A stretch of DNA of 64,000 bases from the NCBI RefSeq assembly GCF_020520425.1, contig NC_079491.1, positions 8,357,143 to 8,421,142 on the forward strand, given 5' to 3'. The notes beneath the pieces are model-generated. The model saw only the letters and a list, made by a program, of their open reading frames with translations, did no database searches and was not told the origin of the DNA. Positions 1 through 12,116 of the stretch are shown in pieces (position 1 is the stretch's first letter; each line of letters opens with the position of its first letter). This DNA is from Spinacia oleracea (taxonomy: Eukaryota > Streptophyta > Magnoliopsida > Caryophyllales > Amaranthaceae). The position numbers were made by a program, and so were the translations under genes.

Positions 1-3000
1 ATTTCTCCACTAGGAAGGGAAACACTCATAGCATGAAAGTCACAACATGGTTTCAAACTTAAACATTTAGCAAACAATGGTGAAATAAAGGAATGTGAAG
101 CTCCAGAATCAAAAAGAACATGGGCAGGTAACGAATGGATAGAAAAGGTACCGGTGATAACATTATCATCCTCATCTGCTTCATCTTGTCTCATCACAAA
201 AACTCTTCCAGTTGGCGGTGGTCGAGGTGGGTTGCGGTTTGAACCTCCTACATTGTTGTTCCGACCACGATCGTTGTTAGTTGAAACTGGTCCTCTCATG
301 GTTGGCGTCACTTGATTTGGGCAATCTCTGACGTAATGATCATGGCTTCCACATCGATAGCAAGCATTCGTGCCAACACGACATTCACTCTCCACATGAC
401 TCCTTTTTCCACATTTGGCACATCCTTGCGACCGATTGTTCCTTCCTTGAAATCCTTGTCCCCTATTATTTCCTTGATTACCATCATTCCTCCTTTGATT
501 TCCCTGGTAACTTTGGTTGGGCTTCTTTGCTCCTCCTTGGCTTTGGTTATCATTTCTCCTTTTATACCCAACATTCTTCGCTTCTCGAAGTAGTACCACT
601 CGCTCCACATTAGCCGCAATATCAACCATATCCTGGTATGAAGTAAACCTCTGAGTGGACAACCTATCCTGGTACTTAAGGTGCAGACCTCGTTCAAAAC
701 GGTTCATCCTGGACTGCTCTGTCGACACCAAGTCTGGTGCAAACCTTGACAACTCCATAAACTTATTTGCGTATTCCAACACGCTCATTGTTCCTTGTTG
801 CAAGTGTAGAAATTCATCTTCTTTTTGTTTCCTCAAGGATGGTGGATAAAACTTGTCTCTCATTAACTTCTGGAGTTCGTTCCAACCAAATCCAGGCCCA
901 TTCTTTCGTTCCTTGTTAACTTTCCACCATAATCCTGCTTGGCCTGACAAGTAGAACACTGCGAAATCAACTCTCCATTTCTCAGGGCACTGCAGGGTTT
1001 CAAACAACTGATCAATGCGACTTATCCAATCCTCGAACTCAACTGGATCAGGCTTGCCATCATAGGATGGTGGGTTGAGTGACGAAAAGTTCTTGAACGT
1101 CGCTGCGCTCTCGTTTCCACTAACATCTTTCTTTTTCCGAGAATCATGGACTAATTCGGCCAACATTGAACTCACATTTTCCAATCGTTCCATCCTTTCC
1201 TCATGGCCATTAACATGGACATACTCCTCGTGAGAAATGTCATTATCATCGTGAACATGATGCTCGTTGCGAGCTCCGTTGGTAACATCGTTGATAGCAT
1301 CGATGGTCGACATTCTGCATAACATATCTTATCAGGTTGAAGCGAAATAATAATATAAAATAAACCCTTTGATCCCGTTCCTACACTCACACTCATATTC
1401 ATTTTAACTTAGCAAGATTTTAGAACATTCTTTTTAACTCATTCCTTAAAATTCTTTACTTAAAGCCTAATGAATTCTATTCGTGCGAAAACCCGTAAGG
1501 TTTAGCACTTATGGTCCAGAACCTTTGCTCTTGATACCAAACTGTAACACCCCGACCTCTAATTCAATAATTAAAGCATAATTAGCAGCGGAATTAACCT
1601 AATTGGTCAGGGCATTACCTGCCGTAACTCCCTCTTGGGAATTACAAGGCAACCATCAATCATAAGATATTAAATCCCAAAAATTAATATAATAATCTTT
1701 AATATTACCAAAATAAAGTGCATAACTTACTACAAGTCTTTAATTAAACTATTAAAACATTAAGCATAAACTAAGTGAATATTATTGAAGTGAAATCCTC
1801 GCCACTACTCGTTCCCATCGTTCCCAGCGGTACCTAAAACAGAAAACAAAATAACGGTGAGCCGAAGACTCAGTAACGAACTATTCTAGCAACGTAAATT
1901 CATTTCAATTCATTTTATTTAATAACACAGGGAGAATAGAATAATGTGAAACATTTTATAAAGTCCTTTATTTAATTCATTTTCAACTTTAGGGTGCACA
2001 TGCTAGTCGTGGCAAGTATGACATGGTGGAACGTCTTCCACGATGGACCGCTGTCCATAAACATGGGGCCTTGGCCCGAAAACATGAGAGCCTTGGCTCA
2101 ATGGGCGGATGCCCCATGGGTACATGCATGACCGAGAATCGTAACCTGTGAACATATACTGCCAAACGGACTAGGAATTTCACTTTCATTTATCATGTTT
2201 CGTTTAATTTTACATTTTAGTCTTTTTACTTCAGTTGAAGTAACATAATTCCTTTGGATCATAAGATCAAACATCCTTTCTTTCCTGGTTTCTTATAAAG
2301 AACATTTTATAAGAAATTCAATCAATCATCATAGCATTTTATAATCAATCATAAAATAAGGAATAATTCCATCAAATCATATTAAAATAAATTATTCAAT
2401 AAAATCATATTTCATTTCCCGCAATTCATAAAACATGTCAAAACATTCATTTAATAAATCAATCATACGTTGTAATTTCATAATCACATTTATAAGGGAA
2501 TTGCGGGTACTAGCAATAGCCGTTACCTCACTTCCGCGATTTGCTAAGGGTTTTCGTTGGTTCGTTCGTCCTGAGCTCCGAGTCCAATTTCCAAAAGCCC
2601 AAGGGATTATGGCCCAATCTGAATTGGGTTTGAGGAGGATTAAAACCAAAATTTAAAATCACAAATTTTTGGGTTTTGGTTTTTGCTTCTGGGAATGAGT
2701 CACGACAGGGGAGGAGGGAGAGGAGACGGACGAGAAGAAGGGAAGAGGAGGGGGAAAGGAAGGGTGGCTGGGGACTCGACGCCGACGGGCGATGGTGTTG
2801 CTGGTGGTTTGGTGGCGGCAGAACGGCGAGGAAAAGGGGAAAAGAGCACGAACAGGGGCGAAAACAGGGGAGATTGGGGCGGTTTCGTGGGTGGTTCTGG
2901 GCGGAGGGGAGGACGGTTCGCCGGGGAGAGTGGCGGCGAAGGTTGGTTCTGATGATGACGGTTGTGGTGTGGTGTCGACGGTGGTGCTGCGAAGAGAAAA

Positions 3001-3386
3001 GGGAGAGGGGACAGGGGAGTGCGAAGAGAGCAGGGGAGGTGAGGTGGTGCTTGCGGTGGGTGTGGCGGCGGCTGTGCTTGATTAGGGTGGTTCTGGTGGT
3101 TGTTGGACGGTGGTGGCAGTAGTGGTGGCTGGTGGTTGCAGTGGTGCTTGCGGTGGTGGTTCGTGAACCGAATCAAAGGGAACAAGGGAGTGAGTTTGAG
3201 GTTGAATTTGATTGTTGTTGAAATTCCACCTAAAGTTTCTGAATTTGTACATGAGAATTGTGTTGAACAAGCTAGGAATTGTGCTTGGGGTCCAAGCATT
3301 TGCATTTGGACTGAAATGTGGGAAGGAAGGAAGTTTTTGACTTCCTGGTTTGAGCGTGGGGAGCAAGAAAATAAAGCTGACATTTT

Positions 3387-3430
<44 letters not shown>

Positions 3431-3681
3431 ATAAATTCACAATATTTGGCAAAAATTCAGAATTTGTAATAAAATGTTTAATTAAAATAATTCCTTAAAA
3501 ATAAATAAATTATCGTTAACGAAAATAAATAATTTCAGTTTATAAATTTATCGTTTAAAATAAATCGTAAAAACGATTAAAATTAACGAAATTCGATTAT
3601 TCATAATTTAATTAAAACGAAATCAAGTTAATAAATATTTTTAATTTTAATAAATCGACTTTAAAATTTCGGGGTATTACA
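1..3681 (-). mobile_element. Ty3/gypsy LTR retrotransposon, 5' part (gag/protease plus 5' LTR)
   Basis: This is the 5' portion of a minus-strand Ty3/gypsy element; its 3' part lies beyond the window edge. Reading the minus strand leftwards from about 1310, the sequence encodes a gag region, then two CCHC-type zinc knuckles (C-x2-C-x4-H-x4-C around 300-430), then a retropepsin-type DSGAS motif near position 90. The LTR at 1543-3681 begins TGTAACACC and ends GGTATTACA. Next to it, at about 1522-1541, is a primer-binding site matching initiator tRNA-Met (minus strand TGGTATCAAGAGC). The long LTR and its TGTAACACC start resemble Del/Tekay chromoviruses; that lineage is inference. Only one end is visible, so target repeats and age cannot be judged. 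It is a fossil fragment as far as this window shows. Confidence 0.88.
1543..3681 (-). repeat. Gypsy 5' LTR, about 2.1 kb
   Basis: The LTR runs from TGTAACACC to GGTATTACA (plus-strand reading) and is 2139 bp. It contains a GC- and purine-rich stretch (about 2690-3170) whose minus strand reads as proline-rich in one frame; this is low-complexity LTR sequence, not a gene. A homopolymer of 38 T lies at 3389-3426. The flank starting at 3682 is unrelated sequence. Confidence 0.8.
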
Positions 3682-4989
3682 CCTGGAATATGGGTTTATT
3701 TATGAATAGGGTCAAGAAAATACAGGAGGGTTAGGCTATGGCTTCAGTGCTACTCATGTCCTTCAGAATGGTGGTGGATTTGTTAAGGGATGGTCTGACT
3801 CTAATGGGTGTCTTCTAAGCTTGTCCTAAGTTATATTTCGTACTTCATTTTTAGCTTAATTCTCCTACATTCTGTTGTAGATGCATCATTTTGTACAAAA
3901 TCTCCGTCAGATACTCAGATTTATTCAAAATATAGATATCCAAGTTGGACATTATTTTAGTTAGATGGGACTGAATGTTACCATTTAGTAAGAAATCAGC
4001 AGATTTTTACTTATGAGAGAAAATTTACCATCATATCTATGCTTTTGTTGCTTTTATCATCTTAAAATATCTGATTGAAAGATGTCTACTCCTTTTGCAG
4101 CTTGTTCGCAACAATCCTCGTAAATTCATGCCGTCACAAGCAGATGAAGAAACTCATCAGTTATCCTACTCATAGAAAACACTTGAAATATATCATTACC
4201 CTTCTGTGAGAGCCGTTGAAGGGGAAGGTGATGAATCTCTGGTTAGTTGCAACACTATCCATTATATAGAGTAGAGTTGTCCATTGCTAGAAGCAATTAT
4301 TCTTTCTTTTATTGATTTATTATTTTATCTCGTTATTTATAATTTAACAAAAGTGTGACAGGAGTGGTATGGACATAAAACAAGACTACTTTAAAAAAAA
4401 GAATATAGATGACTCTTAATCGAGTAGTTCTATAACAAGTATGATTGGTATTCACTTATTGTTCTTGTTCTAATTTGATACTTTTAGGCTGGAACGATTG
4501 CTATTAGACATAAGACACCCCCTTGTTTCAGATTCAATGTTCCACCGAAAGGAATATTCGCAACCTGAATGTTAAATCGAAGTCCTGAATTATGGATGTG
4601 AACATAACAACTGAATTATGGGTCTAATTCATTAATAGAAAGCACGTGGTTTTGGGTATCAGAAAATCCCGGCTATATTCAATACACTTCTGATTTTTCA
4701 AAACTGAAAGCTCTTTTTTTTTTTTTGAAATATTACCTCAAAGTAATTGTTTATGTAAAGAACATTACGAGTAAGACGGTCATAAATAATACATGAAGTC
4801 AAAAACAGGACAAGACATGTCTATCAGATTTTGGTTAAAAGTCTGTTGGGAATTTCTTGCTTACGTAAGTTACTTCTGCTTCTTTCAAGAACAGCAACCT
4901 TCATTGATCATAAGATTTATTATATTAATCATATCTTTTGAATAAAGTTTCAAACTCCGTATTATACCTGTATGGTGTTTGATAGGGCT

Positions 4990-5190
4990 TAATCTTTTTT
5001 TTTTTTTTGATAACACAAATGAGAAAGAACAACTAGGGAACCTTCCTGGCAGTAGTGGCCAGGATGTGAGCCCTTAACACAAATAATCTAGCTACTTTCT
5101 TAATAATGCAAGAGTTATAAGTAAGAGCTAATTTCTTGACATCTCTGAGTATTGCTCTGCATTCCAGCGGCGCAGCAGCCTCATCTTTGT
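4990..5190 (-). mobile_element. LINE 3'-end fragment
   Basis: A run of T (4993-5007) is followed by sequence whose complement resembles the 3' end of plant L1-type LINEs: a tract reading GGTTCCCTAGTTGTTC, then TGTTATC, then poly(A). It is a short, 5'-truncated, minus-strand tail. No target repeat was recognised. Confidence 0.5.
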
Positions 5191-5295
5191 GTTAGATGCA
5201 ACAAGTTAACATATAAAAAGTAGTTATAATTTCTTTTTTGCAGTTATAATATCTTTTTGTGTTAGATGCAACAAGTTAACATATAAAAAGTAGTT
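5186..5295 (+). repeat. Direct duplication, period 70 bp
   Basis: A 40-bp block starting TTTGTGTTAGATGCAAC occurs at 5186-5225 and again at 5256-5295 with almost no change. The spacer holds a T-rich tract. A third partial TGTGTTAGATGCA follows at about 5300. Confidence 0.85.
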
Positions 5296-5396
5296 TTATG
5301 TGTTAGATGCATGTTGTCTTCAAAAAATTACCTGAAAGAACTGAGGCATGTATTGAATAACTAACTGTCTGTTTGATTTCCAAATTTCCAATTTAG

Positions 5397-5661
5397 ATAT
5401 CTTGATAAGAAGAAAACTGCTGAAGAAATGGAGCAGCAATTCCAGAATTCTTTAGCCATTGATTACAGTTTGAAAGATGGAGAGACCCTTGTTCTTCGGT
5501 TGAAAAAAGTAAGCTCGCTATTTGTCTGTTTCCTCACTGATTAAATAAATAATTTGCTACTCGAATGAATGATAATCTGTTTATGCTCAGCATTTTATTG
5601 TTAGAAACCTGGTGGCAATATAAAGCTGAAATCCTTTGATGAGGGTGTGACCAACCTATGA
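5397..5661 (+). pseudogene. Exon pair of a broken or captured gene, possibly NECAP-like
   Basis: Two exon-like blocks with correct splice signals are present. 5397-5508 follows TTTAG and ends before GTAAGC; 5605-5661 follows TTGTTAG and ends in TGA. They join in frame to give about 55 residues, including the segments LAIDYSLKDGETLVLRLKK and KPGGNIKLKSFDEG. The SLKDGET part resembles the end of the PH-like domain of NECAP (DUF1681) clathrin-coat accessory proteins, which in the family is followed by a basic segment and a proline-rich tail. No upstream exons encoding the rest of such a domain were found. I therefore treat it as a fragment, perhaps carried by the Helitron that ends at 7691. The family assignment is weak. 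Confidence 0.4.
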
Positions 5662-5769
5662 ATAACAGATAAAAGTAAAGCTAAAGCTCCCTTGTTTTCT
5701 ATCAGACCGCGAAAAAATAAACCATGAATCTATATATTCTTGCTTAATGTCCGCTCAGAATAATAATAA

Positions 5770-5875
5770 ATTGGTGTAGCTTAGTGGTTAATCTTCTTGC
5801 TGTAACTCTATCATTTGAACGCAGAAGTCTTGTGTTCGAGTCCCGACCCTATACTCTTCAAAGCTGTAACACTTT
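5770..5875 (+). mobile_element. tRNA-derived SINE head
   Basis: A box A-like TAGCTTAGTGGTTAA and, about 45 bp on, a box B-like GTTCGAGTCCC have the spacing of a tRNA-derived Pol III promoter. The sequence does not fold as a proper tRNA, so it is read as a SINE 5' region. The 3' end of the element was not located. Confidence 0.6.
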
Positions 5876-6456
5876 TTTCCTTACCCGTGACCATTCATCT
5901 TCATGTTTTCTTACTTTCTAAAATGTTTTTGGCTTTGTTTTTTACTTTTACCATTTTCTGATGTTTTCATGATTTATTTCTTGCTCTCTTTTTGTTTTTT
6001 TCTTCTGATTTTAGTACTGTATTTATATTTTATAATTGCTTAATTTCATTGCATTTTTTAGGGGTCTAATTATATAATAACAATATGCCCCATAAGTATG
6101 AAAAAGATGCAACTTTTTTTTATACAATAGTGTAGTTTTGTCATTTTTTTTGTTAGTAATTTGTAATGAATCAGATTTCTTATAACATGTAAAAACTCAT
6201 CGTATACACTCGTAATAATTTTTTTCTTGAGATGAAACGCTGTAAATTATTGTTTGGACTGATATATTGATTTCTATTGCTCTTAAGCCTACACACAAAT
6301 TCCTAAATCTTCACTGCATAATTTTGTTATGGATATTAAGAAAATTTATTACCTAACGTTCCCTAATTCCCCTTAACAAAAGGGGCAAAATAGAAGGATA
6401 AGCAATTTTGTTTTTTAAAAAAGTAAAAAGTTGGACCCCCATTTCTATATTACTGA

Positions 6457-6666
6457 GTCCTCCACAGTCCTCCACCACCAACCCTCTCACCAACTTCTTC
6501 TCCTAAAACTCCTAGATCCCCAAGTTCTAATCCTAATAAAATATTCGAAGAGGAGAAAGAAGATCCCAGTAAAGAGCAGGTTCAACCTGATTTTAATTTT
6601 AAGGAAAATCAAAGTTCAGAAGATACAACACATGAGGACTTTAAGGATTTTCAAGCAGCTGGCTGA
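6457..6666 (+). pseudogene. Proline-rich/acidic C-terminal exon fragment
   Basis: An open stretch of 69 codons ends in TGA at 6664-6666. It encodes a proline/serine-rich segment (PPPPTLSPTSSPKTPRSPSS), then an acidic stretch (EEEKEDPSKEQ), then a tail HEDFKDFQAAG. The DFxDFQ-type end resembles short peptide motifs of clathrin-adaptor accessory proteins, which would fit the NECAP-like exons 0.8 kb upstream. There is no start codon in the frame, and the piece looks like a terminal exon of a broken gene. A longer open frame in another phase here is a shadow with poor composition. Confidence 0.4.
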
Positions 6667-7714
6667 TTTTTTAACTTGTATAAATAAACTTCTGTTCATA
6701 AATGAAATTTCTTTCGGACAAGGCTGGTGTACATTGTGCATGATCAAGTGTTGATCCAAAGTCTATGCTATGCGAATTTTTAAGGCAGGGCAGTGTTCAG
6801 AAGGTGAGGAAAGGAGAAAAGATTGACATTTACACAGATGTGTGGTGATGGTGAGTTGTTAAATTGTTAACTTTTGGCTTAACCCAACTTTTTCGCTCGT
6901 TTATGTGATAGTTGATAGATGACATACAACGGGAAACAGGTACAAGATAAAGCTATGGATGATAGGAAGACAGAACAAGTTGGGTTAATACGTTCTTTGT
7001 AATTATTTTTGTGGAGATGGGGGGGTGTTTAGGGGTGACTTTTATGTATACTCTTATTCAGAGTTGGGTCTAATCTACTCAGCGCATTCTGTCCTGCTCA
7101 TATCACTTAGTTTTTGGTTGTGTCAGCTGTTCTTAGTTGTTCTCTCAAAGTACTAGCAACACTGGTGCCACAGTTCTATTCTCCGAAGTGTGCTGATGTT
7201 TTTGTGTTCTGGCTTGCATGAAGTTTGCTGGTCCGTGGCAGTGCAACAAGTTAGCTCAGGGTTGCTGGGTAGTCTGGTTGTCTGTTGCTGGTTGTGTTTG
7301 TTGCTCCGTGAAGTTTTAACCAAAGTGGTCAGGTTGACTTGGTGTGGTGTTGTTTGCTATATATAAAAACATAGTCCCAATGAGTTTGCATAATAGCCCC
7401 AGAATTGTTGTAACTGATTTCTTATTTATATACCTCATGTGTTTGCATATTTGTAATTTTTTATCATTTCAGATCCTCAGTTGTCGGAAATGGAGGTGTT
7501 GCAACATGATATATCAGCTCCCTTACAAAACTAATGTTATTAGTAATCCTTAAACAATAGGTTTCTTCCTAGAAATGCATGGTTATAATACTAATTAAAC
7601 ATGCTTGATATATTTTAATAAAAATAACTACGCCATATGTTTGTCCCTACCTTGGGGGACGGCGCGCGATAGCGCGTCGGCCAACAACTAGTACTCCGTA
7701 AGTGTTTACCTTCT

Positions 7715-7870
7715 CCTATTAGTATGAGGCATTTTGGAAGGAGGTCAAGAAAAAATCCGTGCGAGCTTGACCCAAAGCGGACAATATCATACTAATGTGG
7801 AGTTGAGTGGTGTGCAGCCCGACAAGATGGGTGATAGGGGCCCAACAGTACAAGCATTGGACACTTCATT
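7715..7870 (+). repeat. TRIM-like LTR fragment
   Basis: The stretch contains AGTATGAGGCATTTTGG, an AAATCCGTGCGAGCTTG segment and CCCAAAGCGGACAATATCAT, wording I associate with LTRs of small plant TRIM/solo-LTR families. Ends and target repeats were not found. It lies directly after the Helitron-type end. Confidence 0.35.
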
Positions 7871-8221
7871 GTCTTCCTCATCTAGATACAAGAGGGCTAA
7901 ATATTGATTTTGCGCCTTCTCTCTTTTCTACTCCTCCTGTTCTTAAATGATTTCATAACTTGAATGAAATGATTGCACAATTTGAATTATATGTTTAAAA
8001 TTCAAATTTTTGATTACGTTTCTTATTTTCGATAAGAAAAAGCTATTAAAATAATTGACATCTTGAAACTATATACCTTATGACTAGAAAAGAGTAATAA
8101 AAATTCTAATAGGATTTTACATGACTATAATTTCATATGTTTAAATAACAAATTTCAAATGATATTTTTTATAAAGAATGGCGAGAATAGTTATCAATCA
8201 ATAAAGGACCATAATGAGTTA

Positions 8222-8458
8222 GGTTATGTTTTGTTTACCTTATTTCCACTTATTTCAAGAAAAATAAGTTCGGTTCAGTTAACTTCATATAAGATAAGTT
8301 CAGGAAAAATAAGGGTTTTTCAAGTACAATTTATAACTAAAATAATTTTAGGTAAGTTTTAATAAGTTTAGATCGATTAATTGAGTTAAGAGTTCAAATA
8401 AGTTGATATGAGATAATTTCAGGAAAAATAAGTGGAAATCAGGTGAATAAAACCACAC
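8222..8458. mobile_element. Tourist-like MITE (PIF/Harbinger type), copy 1
   Basis: A 237-bp element lies between two TTA target repeats (8219-8221 and 8459-8461). The ends read GGTTATGTTTTGTTTACC and, inverted, GTGTGGTTTTATTCACC. The interior is made of AAATAAGTTCAG-type repeats. The TTA target repeat and terminal motif are typical of Tourist MITEs. A sister copy is at 48918-49153. Confidence 0.85.
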
Positions 8459-8461
8459 TTA

Positions 8462-9689
8462 ATCGTTATTCATATTCGATTAACTAGATTTAATTCTATA
8501 CAACGCACATTGTTATTTTAATTTCACAATTTGGTTAAGTTTTCTATGGAGTATGTAATAATGGAGGGAAAAATGTACAATCAAATTTTGAAACAACAGA
8601 GGGAGATGAGTTTGGGGATTGATGATAACTGTACGATTGAATTTGGGATGTGAAACTGATAATTAAAAGTATTTAACAAGAGATTAATTATGTACGGCGA
8701 TACGAGAGAGGAAAAGATGAAAAGATAAGTAAAGAGACGAACACACAATTTTTCCCAAAAAAGGAAGAAATTTCAAAAGGAATGACACATGCCATTTATA
8801 ATATTATTAAAACCCCAAGCAAGACATGTAGTGGATACCAACATCATTTATCATTATGACATGGCACTACATAAACGAATACATAGCCATTAATGTGGTT
8901 TTAGCTGAATTCCAATTATCCATTCAATTTTTAAAAAATATTTATATCTAACAAGATTTAGATTTATGACCTCCCATTAATAATGTGAAAGAATAACCGT
9001 CTAAGCTACACAACTTTTATGTTAATTATATCAAGTAACGTTAATATATTGCATTTCAAAACTTAAAAACAATTCTAAAATGCATGTAGACAATGGGTAA
9101 GACATATGCATATCAATTATGATGTTTATTTATCACAAAAATATTCTGTCTCTAATTTATCTAAAATTCAATTCTAATGTTCCAATATTTATATTTGTCT
9201 TTTTTTTTACCTGCAATGACCAGTGACTTAGGGTATTGTTCAAGGCAATAACTAGTTATAACATGCTAAAAAGTTCATGTTCTAAAAAAGTACGTTTCGT
9301 AGTATATATAATACCAATAAAATTTTAGATATCCATCTCTATAATCATTTAGATTTGTTCTACTCAGAGTAATTGGTTAAATGTGTACAAGTATTTTGTA
9401 TACTTCACTAAACCTGCGTAGGTTTTTCTAAAATTATTTTAAATTATTTTTTTTGTGAAAGAAAAAAATCATTAATAATCACCCTTCAACATCTAAACTT
9501 ACATGAATTGTTTGTAATTTACTATAGAAAAGATATACTCCAAATAAGCTGAAAAGAAAATTATTTTGTTTAAGAATACTTGAACGTATCTTGTCATCTA
9601 TCATAAGTCAAAATAAGTTAAACAAAACCTTAAAACAAAAGAGAACTAGTCGAATAAGTAAAACTTATGATATTTTATTTAATTACAAA
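8462..9689. other. AT-rich spacer, nothing recognised
   Basis: No coding frame, tRNA or repeat structure with recognisable ends was found. Composition is strongly AT-rich throughout. Confidence 0.6.
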
Positions 9690-11250
9690 AGCGGAGAAAT
9701 ATTTTTCAATAATTATTTCGCTCTCACTAAATTTGATTTTAGATAATTGATTCGCTCACTAATTTTGATTTCGATAATGAATATGTTTGTTGTAAATAAA
9801 TTTCAAGCCTAGTTTACGAACAAATTTAATTTAAGTTAAACACTAGATAAAGAGTTATTTAAAATTGTGGCTATTACATTTATTCATTAAATCATCTCAA
9901 ATTAACTTCAAAAAGAAATTTAAGAATAATTGTAAGCTAATAAAAAAGTTGAACACCCGATAAAGAGCTACTTAAAATCGGGGCTGTTACATTATATAAT
10001 TTTATGTGAAATAAAATAAAATAAAATATCATGTAATCAAATAATAATTTTTTAGTTTTTAAATGGTTCATGTGATTTGTTAATTTATAAATGATTTTAT
10101 GCAATTGACTGCTCCGTATTTGATTTCTTGCCCCATAAATGATTTTATGTAGTTGTAATATTATGAGAAATTCAATTTGTATACTCAATTCGACTATCAA
10201 TTATATAATGATTGTTTTATCAATTGTACATACTGAGGCCGGGTAGTTAGTTTTAAATATTTAGTTCAATTACAGAGTAGATTGTTACTTATAAATCTAA
10301 AGATATCATTCTAATTATTTGTGAATTTTCAATATTTTGTTGGAAAAAAATATGCTTCATTAATCACAAAATTTACTTCATAATAATGCAATAACACTTC
10401 TTATATAATTAATCATAAACTATGAAACTATAATTTTCCTTATAAGATTTAAATCGCAATATAACAATACCAAATATATCTGTTATAATCAAGAACTAAG
10501 CATGAACAAACAAAAAATGGATAAAACTAAATTTCAACATACGTTGGTAGTAAAGGAAGAGAAGTCAAGAACGTAGAATAACGATGAGGATGGAGATTAA
10601 GAGAACAAACAAAAATATAAATTTTGTGTTGCATGATATTAGCTTTTGATTAACCGAGAGGAATAAAAAAAGTCGTTACAGTAATTATTTTAGATCATTT
10701 ATTCTCTCTAAATTTGATTTCAATAATGAATATGTTTATTATAAATAAATATCAAACCTAGTTTATAAACATTATTAATAAGTTTAAATTTATTCATTAA
10801 ATTATCACAAATCTAAAATCATGATCTCAAATTAATTTTAAAAATATTTAAGAACGATTTTAATCTAATAAAAAATTACCCGACGATTATAGCTACTTAA
10901 AATCAGAGGTATTATATCGTATAATATTAATTATGTGACATTAAATTAAATATCATGTAATGATCAAATGATTATTTTGTAGTTTTATACTCCGTAAATT
11001 GTTTTATGTGATTTTTTAATTCATAAATGACCTTATGCAACGAACTATTTAATTTTGTACTACGTATTCAGTAAATGATTTCATTTAGTTATATTATTCT
11101 GAGAAATTAAATATTCATATACAATTCGATTTATCAATTATATAATGTTTGTTTATCAAGGGAAAATACGAAGGGTAGTCAATTTTTCATATTTAGTTCA
11201 ATTATATTGTTGCTTACAAATCTAAAACCATCATTTTAAGTAATTGAAAC
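9690..11250 (+). repeat. Direct duplication of a roughly 0.6-kb AT-rich block
   Basis: The block at about 9690-10325 recurs, diverged, at about 10665-11250. Shared landmarks in the same order include TTTGATTTCRATAATGAATATG, the AGCTACTTAAAATC segment, AAATATCATGTAAT, TTTTATGYRATT and AATTATATAATG. The units are separated by about 340 bp of unrelated sequence. No coding potential was seen in either copy. Confidence 0.75.
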
Positions 11251-11871
11251 TAGATTAGTATATTAAAATTCGACTTAAAATTGTTATCATTTCAGGTTTA
11301 AATTGTGTTTAAAACTCAACTCTTATCTACAAACATTTACATACAGATAACCATTGTATCGATCTAAAGACACACAACCGTATATTAAGAAAAATAAATA
11401 GATGAAATAATAAGAATTGAGTATTATTATGATTCATGAATCATGATCATGCTTGTCAAAGAAATGACATGTTCAATTGTTGAGCAATAGAACTTGAACA
11501 TATCATCATGTGAGATTTATTTCAAAGCTCATTGCAATCAATTCTATTGCAATCAGCTTTCAAATATATAATTATTGATAAGATTCATAAGGCTAATGAC
11601 TAATGGCTAATTAATGGCTTACTTTTACCAGCTCTAATAACAGTCATAAGGCTAATGGATTGTGATGAGATACCATATGTTGTGATTTTTCACTCTCTGT
11701 TTGCATTTTTTAGAAATTAATATATAGAATATTTTATGTTCCATTCGACTAATTTTGTACTTGTATAAAATAACGTACATGAGTATTTTGTTAACTTATT
11801 TAAACTTGTGCTATTTTTTCTAGAATTATTTGTAACTGTTTTTTCACAGGATAGAACTTGTGTAACTTATC
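11251..11871. other. AT-rich spacer, nothing recognised
   Basis: No gene or bounded repeat was seen. Confidence 0.5.
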
Positions 11872-11886
11872 TGCCATACGAGATCT

Positions 11887-12100
11887 TTTTATTTTATTTT
11901 ATAAGGAAAGAAAACCCAGGCGGACTACCTGACGCCATCCTTTCGAATGGGTGAATTACAATGACTCCGAGCTAATAAAATACTTCTTGTAGAACAGATT
12001 GTACAAAGAAACTACGTTCTAACCTCATACTACCCCAGCCCCAGTTCCAAGTAAACTTGGTGAATAGACTTATGAGATAGACGATTAGCCGAACGGTATA
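11887..12100 (-). mobile_element. Retroposed insertion with 15-bp target repeats (LINE tail)
   Basis: The 214-bp insert is flanked by exact repeats of TGCCATACGAGATCT (11872-11886 and 12101-12115). Its left side is T-rich (TTTTATTTTATTTTATAAGG), meaning a poly(A)-like tail on the minus strand. The segment next to the tail reads, on the minus strand, like a plant LINE 3' end (GGATGGCGTCAGGTAG, then GGGTTTTC). No tRNA-like promoter is visible, so a 5'-truncated LINE is likelier than a SINE. Confidence 0.8.
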
Positions 12101-12116
12101 TGCCATACGAGATCTA

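Larger units (their letters stand above)
3682..7691 (+). mobile_element. Helitron-like 3' end with captured or broken host gene pieces
   Basis: At 7660-7679 a GC-rich hairpin (stem CGGCGCGC / GCGCGTCG, loop GATA) is followed eight bases later by CTAG (7688-7691) and then T. This is the 3' end expected of a plus-strand plant Helitron. Upstream lie exon-like pieces of a plant gene (5397-5661 and 6457-6666), a SINE head, a LINE tail and a 70-bp tandem duplication. No convincing 5' TC end was found; it may lie beyond the gypsy insertion at 1-3681. The 3' end is well supported, but the left limit given here is only the LTR border. Confidence 0.5.

Noticed and set aside
2700-3452. Long proline-rich minus-strand open frame (250 codons)
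   Set aside because: It lies wholly within the gypsy LTR, overlaps open frames on the other strand, has low-complexity Pro/Pro composition and begins in a poly(A) run. It is a composition artefact.
5770-5875. Candidate tRNA gene
   Set aside because: Box A and box B are present but the arms do not pair as a tRNA; a SINE head explains it.
6431-6754. 107-codon frame starting MDPHFYITES
   Set aside because: Another phase of the same DNA (6457-6666) has the protein-like Pro-rich and acidic sequence; this frame is its shadow.
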